Positions 45,603-54,609 of a stretch of 64,000 nt of DNA are shown here, piece by piece. This DNA is from an uncultured Clostridia bacterium (GTDB lineage Bacteria; Bacillota; Clostridia; Oscillospirales; CAG-272). A program made the position numbers and the translations under genes. The stretch lies in contig CALXXF010000002.1 of NCBI GenBank assembly GCA_944392615.1, positions 1 to 64,000 of the forward strand, written 5' to 3'. A model generated the notes under the pieces. That model did no database searches. It saw only the letters and a list, made by a program, of their open reading frames with translations, and had not been told where the DNA came from. Within the stretch, counting starts at the first letter, position 1. The number at the start of each line of letters is the position of its first letter.

Positions 45603-46358
45603 GTGAGATATCCAAAGCTTAATACAAATCTTATTGCACGCAGATGCGGTATAACAACGCTTTGCTTCGAAGAGCTTCCTTCGACAAACACGCTTCTTAA
45701 GGAATACGCAAAGCAGGGCGCTCCTGAATATACGGCAGTTGTCGCCGCATCCCAGACAGCCGGACGCGGAAGAAAGGATCACGTCTTCTTTTCACCGCGC
45801 GGGACGGGCGTTTACATGAGTATATTGCTGCGCCCGCAGAGGCGTGATTTTTCACCGGCAGAGGTGACTGCAATGGCCGGGGTTGCCGCCTGTGAAGCCA
45901 TAGAACAGGTTTCTGACAGGAAAGCCGATATCAAATGGATGAACGATGTTTTTTGCGGCGGTAAAAAGGTTTGCGGGATATTGGCAGAGTCGTCTTTTTA
46001 CGGTGACGAGTTCTTCGTGGTGCTGGGCGCGGGTTTTAATGTTATTGTACCCGAAGGCGGTTTTCCGGGAGAACTGTCAGAAACGGCAGATGCAATATTT
46101 TCATCCAAGAAGATAGGATTTCTAAGGGAAAAGCTGGCTATATCTTTTTATTCCAGAATAAAGGCATTTAAAAAGTTACCGTCAGGCGCTATATATGACC
46201 GTTACCGAGACAGACTTTTCATTATAGGCAGGGAAGTGGAAGTTGACGGTAAGAGAGCAAAGGTGGACGGAATAGACAGAGATTACCGTCTTGAGGTGAC
46301 ATACGATGACGGCAACAGAGACAGCCTCTACAGTGGTGAAATATCATTGAAATTGTAA
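45603..46358 (+). CDS. birA: Biotin--[biotin carboxyl-carrier] ligase, monofunctional
   Basis: About 251 residues: the catalytic LPSTNTLLKEYA, SQTAGRGRK with the biotinyl-AMP loop, DIKWMNDVFCGGKKVCGILAE and a C-terminal SH3-like cap. The N-terminal DNA-binding domain of bifunctional BirA is absent, so this form should not repress biotin genes directly. The neighbouring biotin carrier is the obvious substrate. Start: AGGTGA favours the GTG at 45603 over the GTG at 45594. The decarboxylase cluster has its own promoter. Confidence 0.93.
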   Translation: MRYPKLNTNLIARRCGITTLCFEELPSTNTLLKEYAKQGAPEYTAVVAASQTAGRGRKDHVFFSPRGTGVYMSILLRPQRRDFSPAEVTAMAGVAACEAIEQVSDRKADIKWMNDVFCGGKKVCGILAESSFYGDEFFVVLGAGFNVIVPEGGFPGELSETADAIFSSKKIGFLREKLAISFYSRIKAFKKLPSGAIYDRYRDRLFIIGREVEVDGKRAKVDGIDRDYRLEVTYDDGNRDSLYSGEISLKL

Positions 46359-46427
46359 CATTTAACGACCGATTTTTGAGTGTTTCGACGAAATTGTTAA
46401 ATTAATACAATATTTACAAAATATGCT

Positions 46428-46455
46428 TTGATATTTGCACAGATTGTAATATAAT
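46428..46455 (+). promoter_or_regulatory. Promoter of the decarboxylase cluster
   Basis: TTGATA, 16-base spacer, TATAAT. Transcription would start near 46462, about 95 bases before the preferred ATG, which argues against the longer frame opening at 46460. Confidence 0.65.
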
Positions 46456-46555
46456 ATCCATGAACGCGCGAGTGCGGCACTTTGGTGTTCTGCACTTGCG
46501 CTGTGCAATGTTAAAGCAAGCAAAATTGTTTGAAAGGCATGGTAACACACAAAGT

Positions 46556-47887
46556 ATGAAAAATACAGAAATAAGCAAGGGCATGGAGAGGATAACGTCC
46601 TTTTTTGATCCGGGAACTTTTACCGAGACCGGCGCTTATGTTAAGAGAAAAGACGGCGAGGCGTTTGAGGGTGTTATTTGCGGATACGGCTCAGTCGGAG
46701 GAAAGCTTACATTTGCTTTTGCACAGGATCCTGACAGAATGAGCGGCGCGTTTGATTCGCTTCATGCCGGAAAAATCGTTTCCATAATAGAGGCTGCAGT
46801 TAAAAACGGAGCTCCGGTCGTGGGATTTTTTGACAGCCTTGGCGCCGTTATAAATGAGGGTGCTCAGGTGCTTGCTGCTTACGGGAAAGTTATGAAAGCT
46901 GTGGCGGAAGCCTCAGGAATCATTCCGACTGTAGCGGTGATATCCGGAATATGCGGCGGTTCGTCAGCAGTTTTTGCTTCCATGTTCGACTTCGTAATAT
47001 GCTGCCGAGATTCATCGGATATTTATTTCTCGCCCAGATATGAGGCTGTGGCTTCTGATTACCCGGCTACTGTGTTGGCAGATGACGAAAGCAGTGCTCT
47101 TGCTGCAGTGAGAGATATTCTGTCATATATTCCGCAGAACAACAGCGACGGTGTAGAAATTGAGACGGTCGATGACCTGAACAAGACTGTCAGCGTTCCG
47201 ATTAAAGACGGCAGGTGCGACAACAGGTCGCTTATAAGCCTTCTTGCAGACGGAGGAAAGTATACCGAGCTCTTTTCCGGATACGACGAGTCCATGATTA
47301 CAGTTCTCACATCCATAGGCGGCGTGCCGGTAGGCTTGATTGCAAACGACTCATTTAATAATTCGGGCTCTGTTACCACCCGCGGAGCGCAGAAAGCGCT
47401 TAAGCTCCTGTCGTTTTGCGACGGTTTCGGCATTCCTGTTGTGACGCTTGTAGATACCGACGGCGTGGATAAAAACGCAGATGTCAATGCTGTGTCAAAG
47501 CTTGTGAGTGCATACGCATCTTCAACCAACGCCAAAGTCACGGTTTACACAGGCTCGGCGGTCGGTACAGCCTTCAACGTCATGGGCTCTAAGTCCCTCG
47601 GTGCAGATGTTGCTTTTGCATTAGAAGGCTCCACTATTTCAGTCATGAAACCGGAAAGTGCAGTTGCGTTTTTGTGGAATGACAAGGTTGCAAATGAAAA
47701 GAGAAAGAATCTTGAGGAAAAATGGAAGTCTGAGTTTGCCGGGGCTGCTCACGCGGCGGAATGCGGCGAGATTGATGATATAATACCTTCAGAGCAGACA
47801 AGGCAGAGAATATGTGCTGCCCTTATGATGCTTTCGGGAAAGTCCTGCTTCGGATTTACGAGAAAGCACTATAATACGTCGATATGA
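46556..47887 (+). CDS. Carboxyl transferase (acyl-CoA type), divergent MmdA/PccB relative
   Basis: 443 residues, against about 510-520 for methylmalonyl-CoA decarboxylase alpha or PccB. The usual N-terminal 60-70 residues before the DPGSF motif are missing; here ITSFFDPGTFTE is near the start. The two crotonase-like halves are kept, but the oxyanion region reads FDSLGAVINEG and GICGGSSAVF instead of DSGGARI and GPCAGGAVY. The second half has NDSFNNSGSVTTRGAQKA and VTLVDTDGVDK. It probably moves carboxyl between a CoA ester and biotin in this complex; substrate inferred. The ribosome site (AAAGG) is 18 bases from the ATG, so the start is uncertain. Confidence 0.85.
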   Translation: MKNTEISKGMERITSFFDPGTFTETGAYVKRKDGEAFEGVICGYGSVGGKLTFAFAQDPDRMSGAFDSLHAGKIVSIIEAAVKNGAPVVGFFDSLGAVINEGAQVLAAYGKVMKAVAEASGIIPTVAVISGICGGSSAVFASMFDFVICCRDSSDIYFSPRYEAVASDYPATVLADDESSALAAVRDILSYIPQNNSDGVEIETVDDLNKTVSVPIKDGRCDNRSLISLLADGGKYTELFSGYDESMITVLTSIGGVPVGLIANDSFNNSGSVTTRGAQKALKLLSFCDGFGIPVVTLVDTDGVDKNADVNAVSKLVSAYASSTNAKVTVYTGSAVGTAFNVMGSKSLGADVAFALEGSTISVMKPESAVAFLWNDKVANEKRKNLEEKWKSEFAGAAHAAECGEIDDIIPSEQTRQRICAALMMLSGKSCFGFTRKHYNTSI

Positions 47888-47907
47888 CGCCCAACATGAG
47901 GTGAGAA

Positions 47908-48315
47908 ATGAAAGATTATCTTATATCTCTCGCTACAGATTCAATAGACAGCGTCATGAATAACGGCATGTCGATAGGCGAAAAGACAGAGCTTGCTCTT
48001 CAGATGGTTCTTCTTGGACTTGCCATAGTCTTTTCCGTCCTTATCATCATAATGCTGATATTGTTACTGTTCAGATATATTTTCAGTTCGAGAAATCATA
48101 CGGCATCTGTATCAAAGTCTGATTCAAAGGTGTCTTCGGTCGAGCAGACCGTGCAAGCGCCAGTGGCATGCCAGGATGAGATAACTCTTGCCGTTATAAC
48201 TGCCGCTATCGCAGCAGTGTATGAAAGCGAAACCGCCGAAGGGCGTGCCGTTACCGGATTCAGGGTGGTTTCATTCAAACCTGCCGGTAAGGTAAAGCCG
48301 TGGACCGGAGTCTGA
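47908..48315 (+). CDS. Sodium-pump decarboxylase gamma subunit (OadG family)
   Basis: 135 residues: a short N-terminal region, one membrane helix at about 28-57, a Ser-rich linker and a C-terminal tail with the AVITAAIAAVYE segment typical of OadG in anaerobes. The subunit anchors and assembles the carboxyltransferase with the membrane beta pump. GAGGTGAG precedes the ATG, 20 bases after the previous stop. Confidence 0.85.
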   Translation: MKDYLISLATDSIDSVMNNGMSIGEKTELALQMVLLGLAIVFSVLIIIMLILLLFRYIFSSRNHTASVSKSDSKVSSVEQTVQAPVACQDEITLAVITAAIAAVYESETAEGRAVTGFRVVSFKPAGKVKPWTGV

Positions 48316-48410
48316 TCACAGCCTGACTTTGTCGTGTCCTGCATACATATTCATAATTACTACGATTTTTATAACATAACAACCTACAACAATGTTTGAA
48401 AGGAATAGCT

Positions 48411-48818
48411 ATGAGAAAATTCAGAATTACCTTGAACGGAACAGCATATGACGTAGAAGTTGAAGAAATAGACGCCTCTGCAACGGTTGAGCCTGCAGCA
48501 GCGGCTGCAAAGCCTGTCGTATCTGCACCGGCGCCAGCGCCTGCATCAGCACCTGCCGCCACAGCGGCACCTGCAGCACCCGCGCCTGCCACAGTATCGC
48601 AGGGTACTACGCCTGTGAACGCACCTATGCCCGGAACTATTGTTAAAGTCAATGTAAAGTCTGGCGATCAGGTAAAGAAGGGCGATGTTATTTGTGTGCT
48701 TGAAGCAATGAAAATGGAAAATGACATATGCTCCCCGATGGACGGTACCATAGTTGACGTCAATACAAGCAAGGGTTCTACTGTCGCGGCAGAGGCTGTT
48801 CTCGTTACCATAAGGTAA
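48411..48818 (+). CDS. Biotin carboxyl carrier protein of the decarboxylase complex
   Basis: 135 residues. An N-terminal [16 protein letters not shown] strand leads into a long Ala/Pro linker (about 22-68) and a C-terminal biotinyl domain with LEAMKMEND, in which Lys 101 is the biotin site. The linker gives the swinging arm reach between carboxyltransferase and pump. GAAAGGA precedes the ATG at 48411; the upstream frame from 48396 overlaps it and is not preferred. Confidence 0.93.
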   Translation: MRKFRITLNGTAYDVEVEEIDASATVEPAAAAAKPVVSAPAPAPASAPAATAAPAAPAPATVSQGTTPVNAPMPGTIVKVNVKSGDQVKKGDVICVLEAMKMENDICSPMDGTIVDVNTSKGSTVAAEAVLVTIR

Positions 48819-48850
48819 AGATCTCTTTTGAAAGGAAGACATAGCATACA

Positions 48851-50026
48851 ATGCTTGAAACACTGAAGAATTTTGTCTTTGAAACGGGAATAGCTCATCT
48901 GATAGAAGACGGCGGCTGGAAAACGCTTGTCATGTATGCCATAGTTGGCATACTGATGTATTTTGCCATAGTCAAGAAATATGAACCGCTTCTTCTTGTT
49001 CCGATAGCCTTTGGTATGCTTCTTGCCAATCTTCCCGGTGCGGAAATGATACATACTGAGTTGTTTCTGACGACAGACGGGCTTGATGTTCAGAAAATTT
49101 TCAATGAAGGCGGTCTTATTGATTTTCTCTACCTCGGTGTAAAACTCGGTATATACCCATCACTGATATTCCTCGGAATAGGTGCGATGACCGATTTTTC
49201 TCCGCTTATTGCCAACCCGTCCAGTATTCTCATGGGCGCAGCCGCACAGCTCGGAGTTTTTGTGGCGTTCGCCGGAGCACTCTTCATAGGATTTATTCCT
49301 GAGGCAGCCGCCGCTATAGGTATAATAGGAGGAGCAGACGGTCCTACCGCTATACTCGTCACAAAGGAACTTGCACCTGTGTTACTGGGGGCAATAGCTA
49401 TTGCTGCATACAGCTATATGGCACTTATTCCTCTTATACAGCCTCCGCTCATGAGGCTTGTAACAACAAAAAAAGAACGTGCAATACGCATGAAAACCCT
49501 GCGCAAGGTCTCAAAGGTGGAGCTCGTCCTTTTCCCGATCGTTACTACAGTTGTTGTTTGTCTTATCGTTCCGGATGCTACTCCGCTTGTCGGATGCCTC
49601 ATGTTCGGAAACCTGCTCAATGTATGCGGAGTTACCGACAGGCTTTCAAAGACGGCTCAGAACGGACTGATAAACGCAGTTACTATTTTTCTCGGAACCT
49701 CTGTCGGGGCAACTGCAAATGCGGAAAATTTTCTCAAGCCTCAGACTCTTGCGATAATTGCTCTTGGTTTAGCCGCATTCATCTTCTCAACGCTTGGCGG
49801 CCTTCTCTTTGCAAAGCTCATGTGCCTTGTGACACATGGTAAAGTAAATCCTCTCATTGGCTCAGCAGGTGTCTCTGCTGTTCCGATGGCGGCAAGAGTT
49901 TCCCAGTTGGAAGGGCAGAAGGCTGACCCGTCAAACTACCTTCTCATGCATGCGATGGGACCAAACGTGGCAGGAGTTATAGGTTCTGCTGTCGCTGCCG
50001 GAGTTTTCCTGAGCTGGTTTGCCTGA
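48851..50026 (+). CDS. Na+-translocating decarboxylase beta subunit
   Basis: 391 residues with about nine to eleven membrane helices. The ion and decarboxylation segment GFIPEAAAAIGIIGGADGPTAI puts the essential Asp at 163. The LVGCLMFGNLLNVCGVTDRLSKTAQN segment and the SAGVSAVPMAARV/ANMHAMGPNVAGVIGSA type C-terminus (here LLMHAMGPNVAGV) are conserved in OadB, MmdB and GcdB. It uses carboxybiotin decarboxylation to pump sodium out. Which carboxyltransferase feeds it is not fixed by this subunit. Confidence 0.95.
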   Translation: MLETLKNFVFETGIAHLIEDGGWKTLVMYAIVGILMYFAIVKKYEPLLLVPIAFGMLLANLPGAEMIHTELFLTTDGLDVQKIFNEGGLIDFLYLGVKLGIYPSLIFLGIGAMTDFSPLIANPSSILMGAAAQLGVFVAFAGALFIGFIPEAAAAIGIIGGADGPTAILVTKELAPVLLGAIAIAAYSYMALIPLIQPPLMRLVTTKKERAIRMKTLRKVSKVELVLFPIVTTVVVCLIVPDATPLVGCLMFGNLLNVCGVTDRLSKTAQNGLINAVTIFLGTSVGATANAENFLKPQTLAIIALGLAAFIFSTLGGLLFAKLMCLVTHGKVNPLIGSAGVSAVPMAARVSQLEGQKADPSNYLLMHAMGPNVAGVIGSAVAAGVFLSWFA

Positions 50027-50155
50027 TATAAAAACTCAAACTCAAAGGCTTTCACCTGAGGTATACACCGTTAGCCTGTGATTTGTTTTACGTGAAACAC
50101 ATCCTACATACATGTTATTTGTGATGCCGCATTGTGCGGCGGGAAGGTTTTATAT

Positions 50156-51550
50156 ATGTCAAAAGTAAAGATTACTGAAACCGTTCTCAGAGACTCACAT
50201 CAGTCTCTAATAGCTACAAGGATGACTACGGAGGAAATGCTTCCGATCCTTGAAGAGCTTGACAAGATCGGTTATTATTCACTTGAAGCATGGGGCGGAG
50301 CTACGTTTGATGCTTGCCTGCGTTTCTTAAACGAGGATCCGTGGGACAGACTGCGCAAGATAAGAGATAAAGTCAAGAACACAAAGCTCCAAATGCTCTT
50401 CAGAGGACAAAATATACTTGGGTATCGCCATTATCCGGACGATGTCGTGGAATATTTTGTACAGAAGTCTATTGCAAACGGAATAGATATACTGAGAATA
50501 TTTGATGCCCTCAATGATGAGAGAAATCTCAGGACTGCGATTAACGCTACAAAAAAAGAGGGCGGTCATGTTCAGGCTGCGATAAGCTATACGACGAGCC
50601 CTGTTCATAACAATGAGTATTTTGCAAAGTATGCCAAGCGACTTGAAGATATGGGCGCAGATTCTATTTGTATAAAAGACATGGCAGGACTTCTCAAGCC
50701 GTATGACGCATATGAACTTGTCAAGATGCTTAAAAAGAGTGTTAAGCTTCCAATACAGCTTCATACCCACTACACGTCAGGACTTGCTTCAATGACTGTA
50801 CTTAAGGCTGTGGAGGCTGGTGTCGACGTGGTTGACACTGCAATTTCCCCAATGGCGCTGGGCACGTCACAGCCTCCCACAGAGGCGATAGTGGCCACTC
50901 TTTCCGGTACCGAGTACGATACAGGAATAGAACTCTCTAAGCTTGATGTTATAACCAAGTATTTCACTCCGCTCAGGGAAAAATATATAGCATCAGGGCT
51001 ACTTGATCCCAAGGTCCTTAAGGTAGATGTCAATGCCCTTATTTACCAGGTCCCCGGCGGCATGCTTTCAAATCTTGTTTCGCAGCTCAAGCAGGCAAAC
51101 AAGCTTGACAAGCTGAATGAAGTGCTTGAAGAGGTTCCGAGAGTAAGAGCTGATGCAGGATATCCTCCGCTCGTTACCCCGTCTTCACAGATCGTCGGTA
51201 CACAGGCTGTTCTCAATATAGTTGGCGGCGAGAGATATAAGATGGTCACCAAAGAGTTCAAAGGCCTTATACGTGGCGAGTACGGAAAGGTTCCTTCTCC
51301 TGTTGATCCGGGCTTTGCAAAAAAAATACTTGGCGATGCAGAGATAATAACTTACCGCCCCGCAGATAAAATTGAACCTGAGCTCGATAAGTTGCGCTCC
51401 GAAATAGCGCAGTATATTGAGCAGGACGAGGATGTCCTTTCGTATGCCCTCTTTGAACAGGTCGCACTTAAATTTTTTGAAAAAAGAAAAAATATGAAGT
51501 ACGGTCTTGACCCCAAGGCAGATGCTGCAAACGGAATACACGTAGTCTGA
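50156..51550 (+). CDS. Pyruvate/oxaloacetate carboxyltransferase (OadA / PycB-like 5S subunit)
   Basis: 464 residues. TIM-barrel motifs RDSHQSLIATRM, MLFRGQNILGYRHYPDDVV, FDALNDERNL, CIKDMAGLL (the carbamylated Lys), HTHYTSG (metal His pair) and MALGTSQPPTEA are all intact. The C-terminal conserved domain is present, but there is no biotinyl domain, so it must work with the separate carrier. It should exchange carboxyl between oxaloacetate/pyruvate and biotin. GGGAAGG precedes the ATG at 50156. It is the last gene before a terminator. Confidence 0.95.
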   Translation: MSKVKITETVLRDSHQSLIATRMTTEEMLPILEELDKIGYYSLEAWGGATFDACLRFLNEDPWDRLRKIRDKVKNTKLQMLFRGQNILGYRHYPDDVVEYFVQKSIANGIDILRIFDALNDERNLRTAINATKKEGGHVQAAISYTTSPVHNNEYFAKYAKRLEDMGADSICIKDMAGLLKPYDAYELVKMLKKSVKLPIQLHTHYTSGLASMTVLKAVEAGVDVVDTAISPMALGTSQPPTEAIVATLSGTEYDTGIELSKLDVITKYFTPLREKYIASGLLDPKVLKVDVNALIYQVPGGMLSNLVSQLKQANKLDKLNEVLEEVPRVRADAGYPPLVTPSSQIVGTQAVLNIVGGERYKMVTKEFKGLIRGEYGKVPSPVDPGFAKKILGDAEIITYRPADKIEPELDKLRSEIAQYIEQDEDVLSYALFEQVALKFFEKRKNMKYGLDPKADAANGIHVV

Positions 51551-51611
51551 GTGTGTCGCTATTCAAATCGGAATCAGTTTGAAAATTTAGTGATATCACT
51601 GCATATTTGTC

Positions 51612-51652
51612 ACCCGGCAGAGAATATTGTTTCTTTGCCGGGTTTCGTTTTT
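51612..51652 (+). terminator. Terminator of the decarboxylase cluster
   Basis: ACCCGGCA pairs with TGCCGGGT around a 16-base loop and is followed by TTCGTTTTT, 62 bases after the stop codon. Confidence 0.85.
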
Positions 51653-51738
51653 AAGATCAGTTTTATCAGTGAAAGACGACAAAAATGCAGGCTCGTTCTT
51701 TATTTTATTCTACAAAATGTACCGGAAATAGTTTGTTG

Positions 51739-51767
51739 TTGACAAAGACCGAATGTTGTGATAAAAT
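51739..51767 (+). promoter_or_regulatory. Promoter of the SPFH protein gene
   Basis: TTGACA, 17-base spacer, TAAAAT, about 80 bases before the ATG. Confidence 0.75.
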
Positions 51768-51848
51768 CCTTGTGTTAGATATCGTCTTTACCTGATGATA
51801 AGGTAAAGGTACTGATAGAGTGTTATATTGCGAAAGGCGGATTGTGAT

Positions 51849-53252
51849 ATGGGATTGATAAAAGCAATTTCAGGCTCTACTGGCGGGGTTCTTGCTGACC
51901 AGTGGCGAGAATACATATACTGCGACTCAATGTCGTCTGACGTTCTTGTTCAGAAGGGAAGTAAGAGAACATCTCGCCGTTCGTCAAACAAAAAGGGCGA
52001 GGAAAATATAATAACAAACGGTTCCGTAGTTGCTGTCAACGAAGGACAGTGCATGATAATCGTTGATCAGGGAAAAGTGGCTGAGGTCTGTGCGGAGCCG
52101 GGCGAGTTTGTCTATGACTCATCTACAGAGCCAAGTATTTTCTACGGCGGTCTCGGAAAAGGAATAGTGAACACATTCAAAGCTATAGGAAGAAGGTTCA
52201 CATTCGGCGGGGATACAGGTAAGGATCAGAGAGTGTATTTCTTTAACACAAAGGAAATTGTCGGAAACAGATACGGCACTCCGAGCCCGGTCCCGTTCAG
52301 GGTAGTTGATAATAATATCGGTCTTGACATAGATATAGAGATACGTTGTCACGGTGAATTTTCATATAAGATAGTCGACCCTATACTTTTCTACACTAAT
52401 GTGTGCGGCAATGTAGTTGACCAATACAACAGAGGACAGATAGACGGACAGCTCAAGAGTGAACTTATGACCGCTTTACAGCCGGCGTTTGCAAAAATAT
52501 CTGCAATGGGAATAAGATACAGCCAGCTTCCCGCTCATACTATGGAGATTGCGGATGCACTCAACGATGTGCTCTCTGAAAAATGGAATGAAATGAGAGG
52601 CATAAAGGTATTCTCATTCGGCGTGAGCTCGGTAACAGCCCCTGAAGAAGACGAGCGCATGATAAAGGAACTTCAGAGAAACGCTGCTTTCAGAAATCCC
52701 ACCATGGCTGCGGCGCATCTTGTTGGCGCACAGGCACAGGCAATGCAGGATGCTGCCAAAAATCAAGGCAGTGGCGCATTCATGGGATTTGCAGCTATGA
52801 ATATGGCAAATAATACAACCGGAATGAACGCTCAGAATCTGTACGCCATGGGCGCGCAGCAAACAAACGCTCCTCAGCAGGCTGCGTCGGCTTCAGCTGA
52901 AGCATGGAAATGCTCATGCGGGACTGAAAATACCGGTAAATTCTGCAGAAACTGCGGCAAGGCAAAACCTTCGGCAACTGTGTCCTGGACATGTAAGTGC
53001 GGGAGGGTGAATATTGGAAAGTTCTGCTCAGAGTGCGGCGCACCAATGCCATCTGGTACCGATATCGGCTGGAAGTGTTCGTGCGGGAAAGTGAATAAAG
53101 GGAAGTTCTGCTCAGAATGCGGTTCGCCCAAACCTGAAGATTCTCCAAAATATAGATGTGATAAGTGTGGTTGGGAACCGTCGGACCCTTCAAAGCCTCC
53201 TAAGTTCTGCCCAGAATGCGGCGATATATTCAACGATGACGACAAAAAATGA
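51849..53252 (+). CDS. SPFH/band-7 protein with four C-terminal zinc ribbons (YdjI-like)
   Basis: 467 residues. Residues 1-50 include a basic Arg/Ser/Lys cluster. The SPFH-like core (about 50-300) has IIVDQGKVAEVCAEPGEFVYD and a coiled RMIKELQRNAAF end. A Met/Ala/Asn/Gln-rich linker (300-350) follows, then four CxC/CxxC ribbons near 355-369, 382-396, 410-424 and 437-457, of which the first three are near-copies (CSCG..KFCxxCG). There is no clear membrane helix. The family resembles Bacillus YdjI, linked to membrane stress and PspA recruitment, but no pspA gene is here. AAAGGCGG precedes the ATG at 51849. A terminator separates it from the next gene. Confidence 0.85.
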   Translation: MGLIKAISGSTGGVLADQWREYIYCDSMSSDVLVQKGSKRTSRRSSNKKGEENIITNGSVVAVNEGQCMIIVDQGKVAEVCAEPGEFVYDSSTEPSIFYGGLGKGIVNTFKAIGRRFTFGGDTGKDQRVYFFNTKEIVGNRYGTPSPVPFRVVDNNIGLDIDIEIRCHGEFSYKIVDPILFYTNVCGNVVDQYNRGQIDGQLKSELMTALQPAFAKISAMGIRYSQLPAHTMEIADALNDVLSEKWNEMRGIKVFSFGVSSVTAPEEDERMIKELQRNAAFRNPTMAAAHLVGAQAQAMQDAAKNQGSGAFMGFAAMNMANNTTGMNAQNLYAMGAQQTNAPQQAASASAEAWKCSCGTENTGKFCRNCGKAKPSATVSWTCKCGRVNIGKFCSECGAPMPSGTDIGWKCSCGKVNKGKFCSECGSPKPEDSPKYRCDKCGWEPSDPSKPPKFCPECGDIFNDDDKK

Positions 53253-53259
53253 TTCAGTG

Positions 53260-53300
53260 AAAGATCGCGGAACCGTGCTACAGGCAACCGCGATCTTTTG
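53260..53300 (+). terminator. Terminator after the SPFH gene
   Basis: AAAGATCGCGG pairs perfectly with CCGCGATCTTT around a 17-base loop, followed by TGTTTG, only eight bases after the stop codon. Confidence 0.75.
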
Positions 53301-53368
53301 TTTGACAATGAATCTGGCTGCTTTGCCTTGTTCACTATAATTTACAACTACGAAAGGATTTTTACGTA

Positions 53369-54493
53369 ATGAGCGAAGAGGTTATGGGCGAAGCTTTCTC
53401 CCAGGAAAAGTATGAAACAGCCCAAACATTGAATCAGACAGATAAAAAGTGTCCCATGTGCGACGGCACTATGAACTATGACCCTGCAAGCGGAGATATG
53501 CTCTGCCAGTATTGCGGGTACAAGATGGATCTGGGAGAATTTGAAAAGGCGGAAGAGCAATCTTTTCTCGATGCTGAGAAGACGGCAAATTGCAACTGGG
53601 GAGCAGAGAAAAAGACTGTGATATGCAAAAACTGCGGCGCTCAGACGGTATACGATGCTCTTGAAACTGCCGGTGAATGTCCATACTGCGGTTCAAATCA
53701 GGTCATGGAGGCTTTTGACGATGCTACCATGGCTCCAAACGGTGTTTGTCCTTTTAAAATAGACAAACCAAACGCAATAAAAAGATTTGTCAACTGGATA
53801 AAGAAAAAGTTATTCTGCCCATCGGATCTAAAAAAAAGCGTTGGAAAAAAAGAAAAGCTTGACGGCATATATCTGCCGTATTGGACATTTGATTCACAGA
53901 CAGAATCGTCTTACCACGCACAATACGGGAAAAACAGAGTTGTTACTGTTGGTAGCGGTAAAAACAGACATACCAAGGTCGTTACCGATTGGTACAGCAC
54001 AAACGGGCATTACAGCTATTTCGCAAATGACACCCTTGTGATAGCAAGTACACGCCATTCAAAAGAGATGCTGAGCGGAATAGAGCCATTCAATACAGAA
54101 TCAAGCGTTGTTTACCAGCCAGAATTTATGTCGGGCTTTGCAGCTGAAAGATATTCAATAGGCATAGACGATGCTTGGAAGACTGCCAAAAACAAAATAA
54201 ACGGTGTGTTGATTTCAAGAATAGAATCGTACATAAAGAGCTGTACCGGGGCGGACATAGTAAGCGGTCTCAGCTTTACTACCAAGCATTACGATATAAC
54301 TTACAAATATCTTATGCTCCCGGTGTGGATGTCGAGTTTCGAATATAAGGGGAAGAAATACAGGTTCATGATAAACGGACAAACCGGAAAAATATATGGC
54401 AAGACGCCTGTTTCTCCGCTCAGGGTACTGGCAGCTGTGCTGATCGGTATAGCTGCATTGATTGCCTTGTCATTTATCATCCGCTACATGTAA
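53369..54493 (+). CDS. Zinc-ribbon membrane protein (YdjG-like), partner of the SPFH protein
   Basis: 374 residues. Two zinc ribbons: Cys 28, 31, 46, 49 (CPMCDG...CQYCG) and Cys 86, 89, 104, 107 (CKNCG...CPYCG). A beta-rich central domain (about 125-345) with LDGIYLPYWTFD and a YKYLMLPVWMSSFEYKGKKYRFMINGQTG ending follows, then one membrane helix at 354-373 that ends the chain. This layout matches the TFIIB-type zinc ribbon proteins that accompany SPFH/YdjI genes. The topology suggests ribbons in the cytoplasm and a C-tail anchor. Function is unknown. GAAAGGA precedes the ATG, with a TATAAT at 53336-53341 and no good -35. Confidence 0.82.
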   Translation: MSEEVMGEAFSQEKYETAQTLNQTDKKCPMCDGTMNYDPASGDMLCQYCGYKMDLGEFEKAEEQSFLDAEKTANCNWGAEKKTVICKNCGAQTVYDALETAGECPYCGSNQVMEAFDDATMAPNGVCPFKIDKPNAIKRFVNWIKKKLFCPSDLKKSVGKKEKLDGIYLPYWTFDSQTESSYHAQYGKNRVVTVGSGKNRHTKVVTDWYSTNGHYSYFANDTLVIASTRHSKEMLSGIEPFNTESSVVYQPEFMSGFAAERYSIGIDDAWKTAKNKINGVLISRIESYIKSCTGADIVSGLSFTTKHYDITYKYLMLPVWMSSFEYKGKKYRFMINGQTGKIYGKTPVSPLRVLAAVLIGIAALIALSFIIRYM

Positions 54494-54609
54494 TGGTCAT
54501 TCCCCAAAAAAAACAATTTCCGCTCAGCATATTAAGTTCATGTGTCATGAGAATGAATCGTTGAATCATTTAGTAATCTGAATTATTTGATGGTAGGAGG
54601 AAAACAGGT

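Noticed and set aside
46460-46555. Longer start for the CoA-type carboxyltransferase
   Set aside because: The ATG at 46460 falls at the predicted transcription start and the added residues show no similarity to the family.
48275-48652. Gly/Ala-rich minus-strand frame opposite the biotin carrier
   Set aside because: Its composition is the complement of the Ala/Pro linker and it has no independent support.
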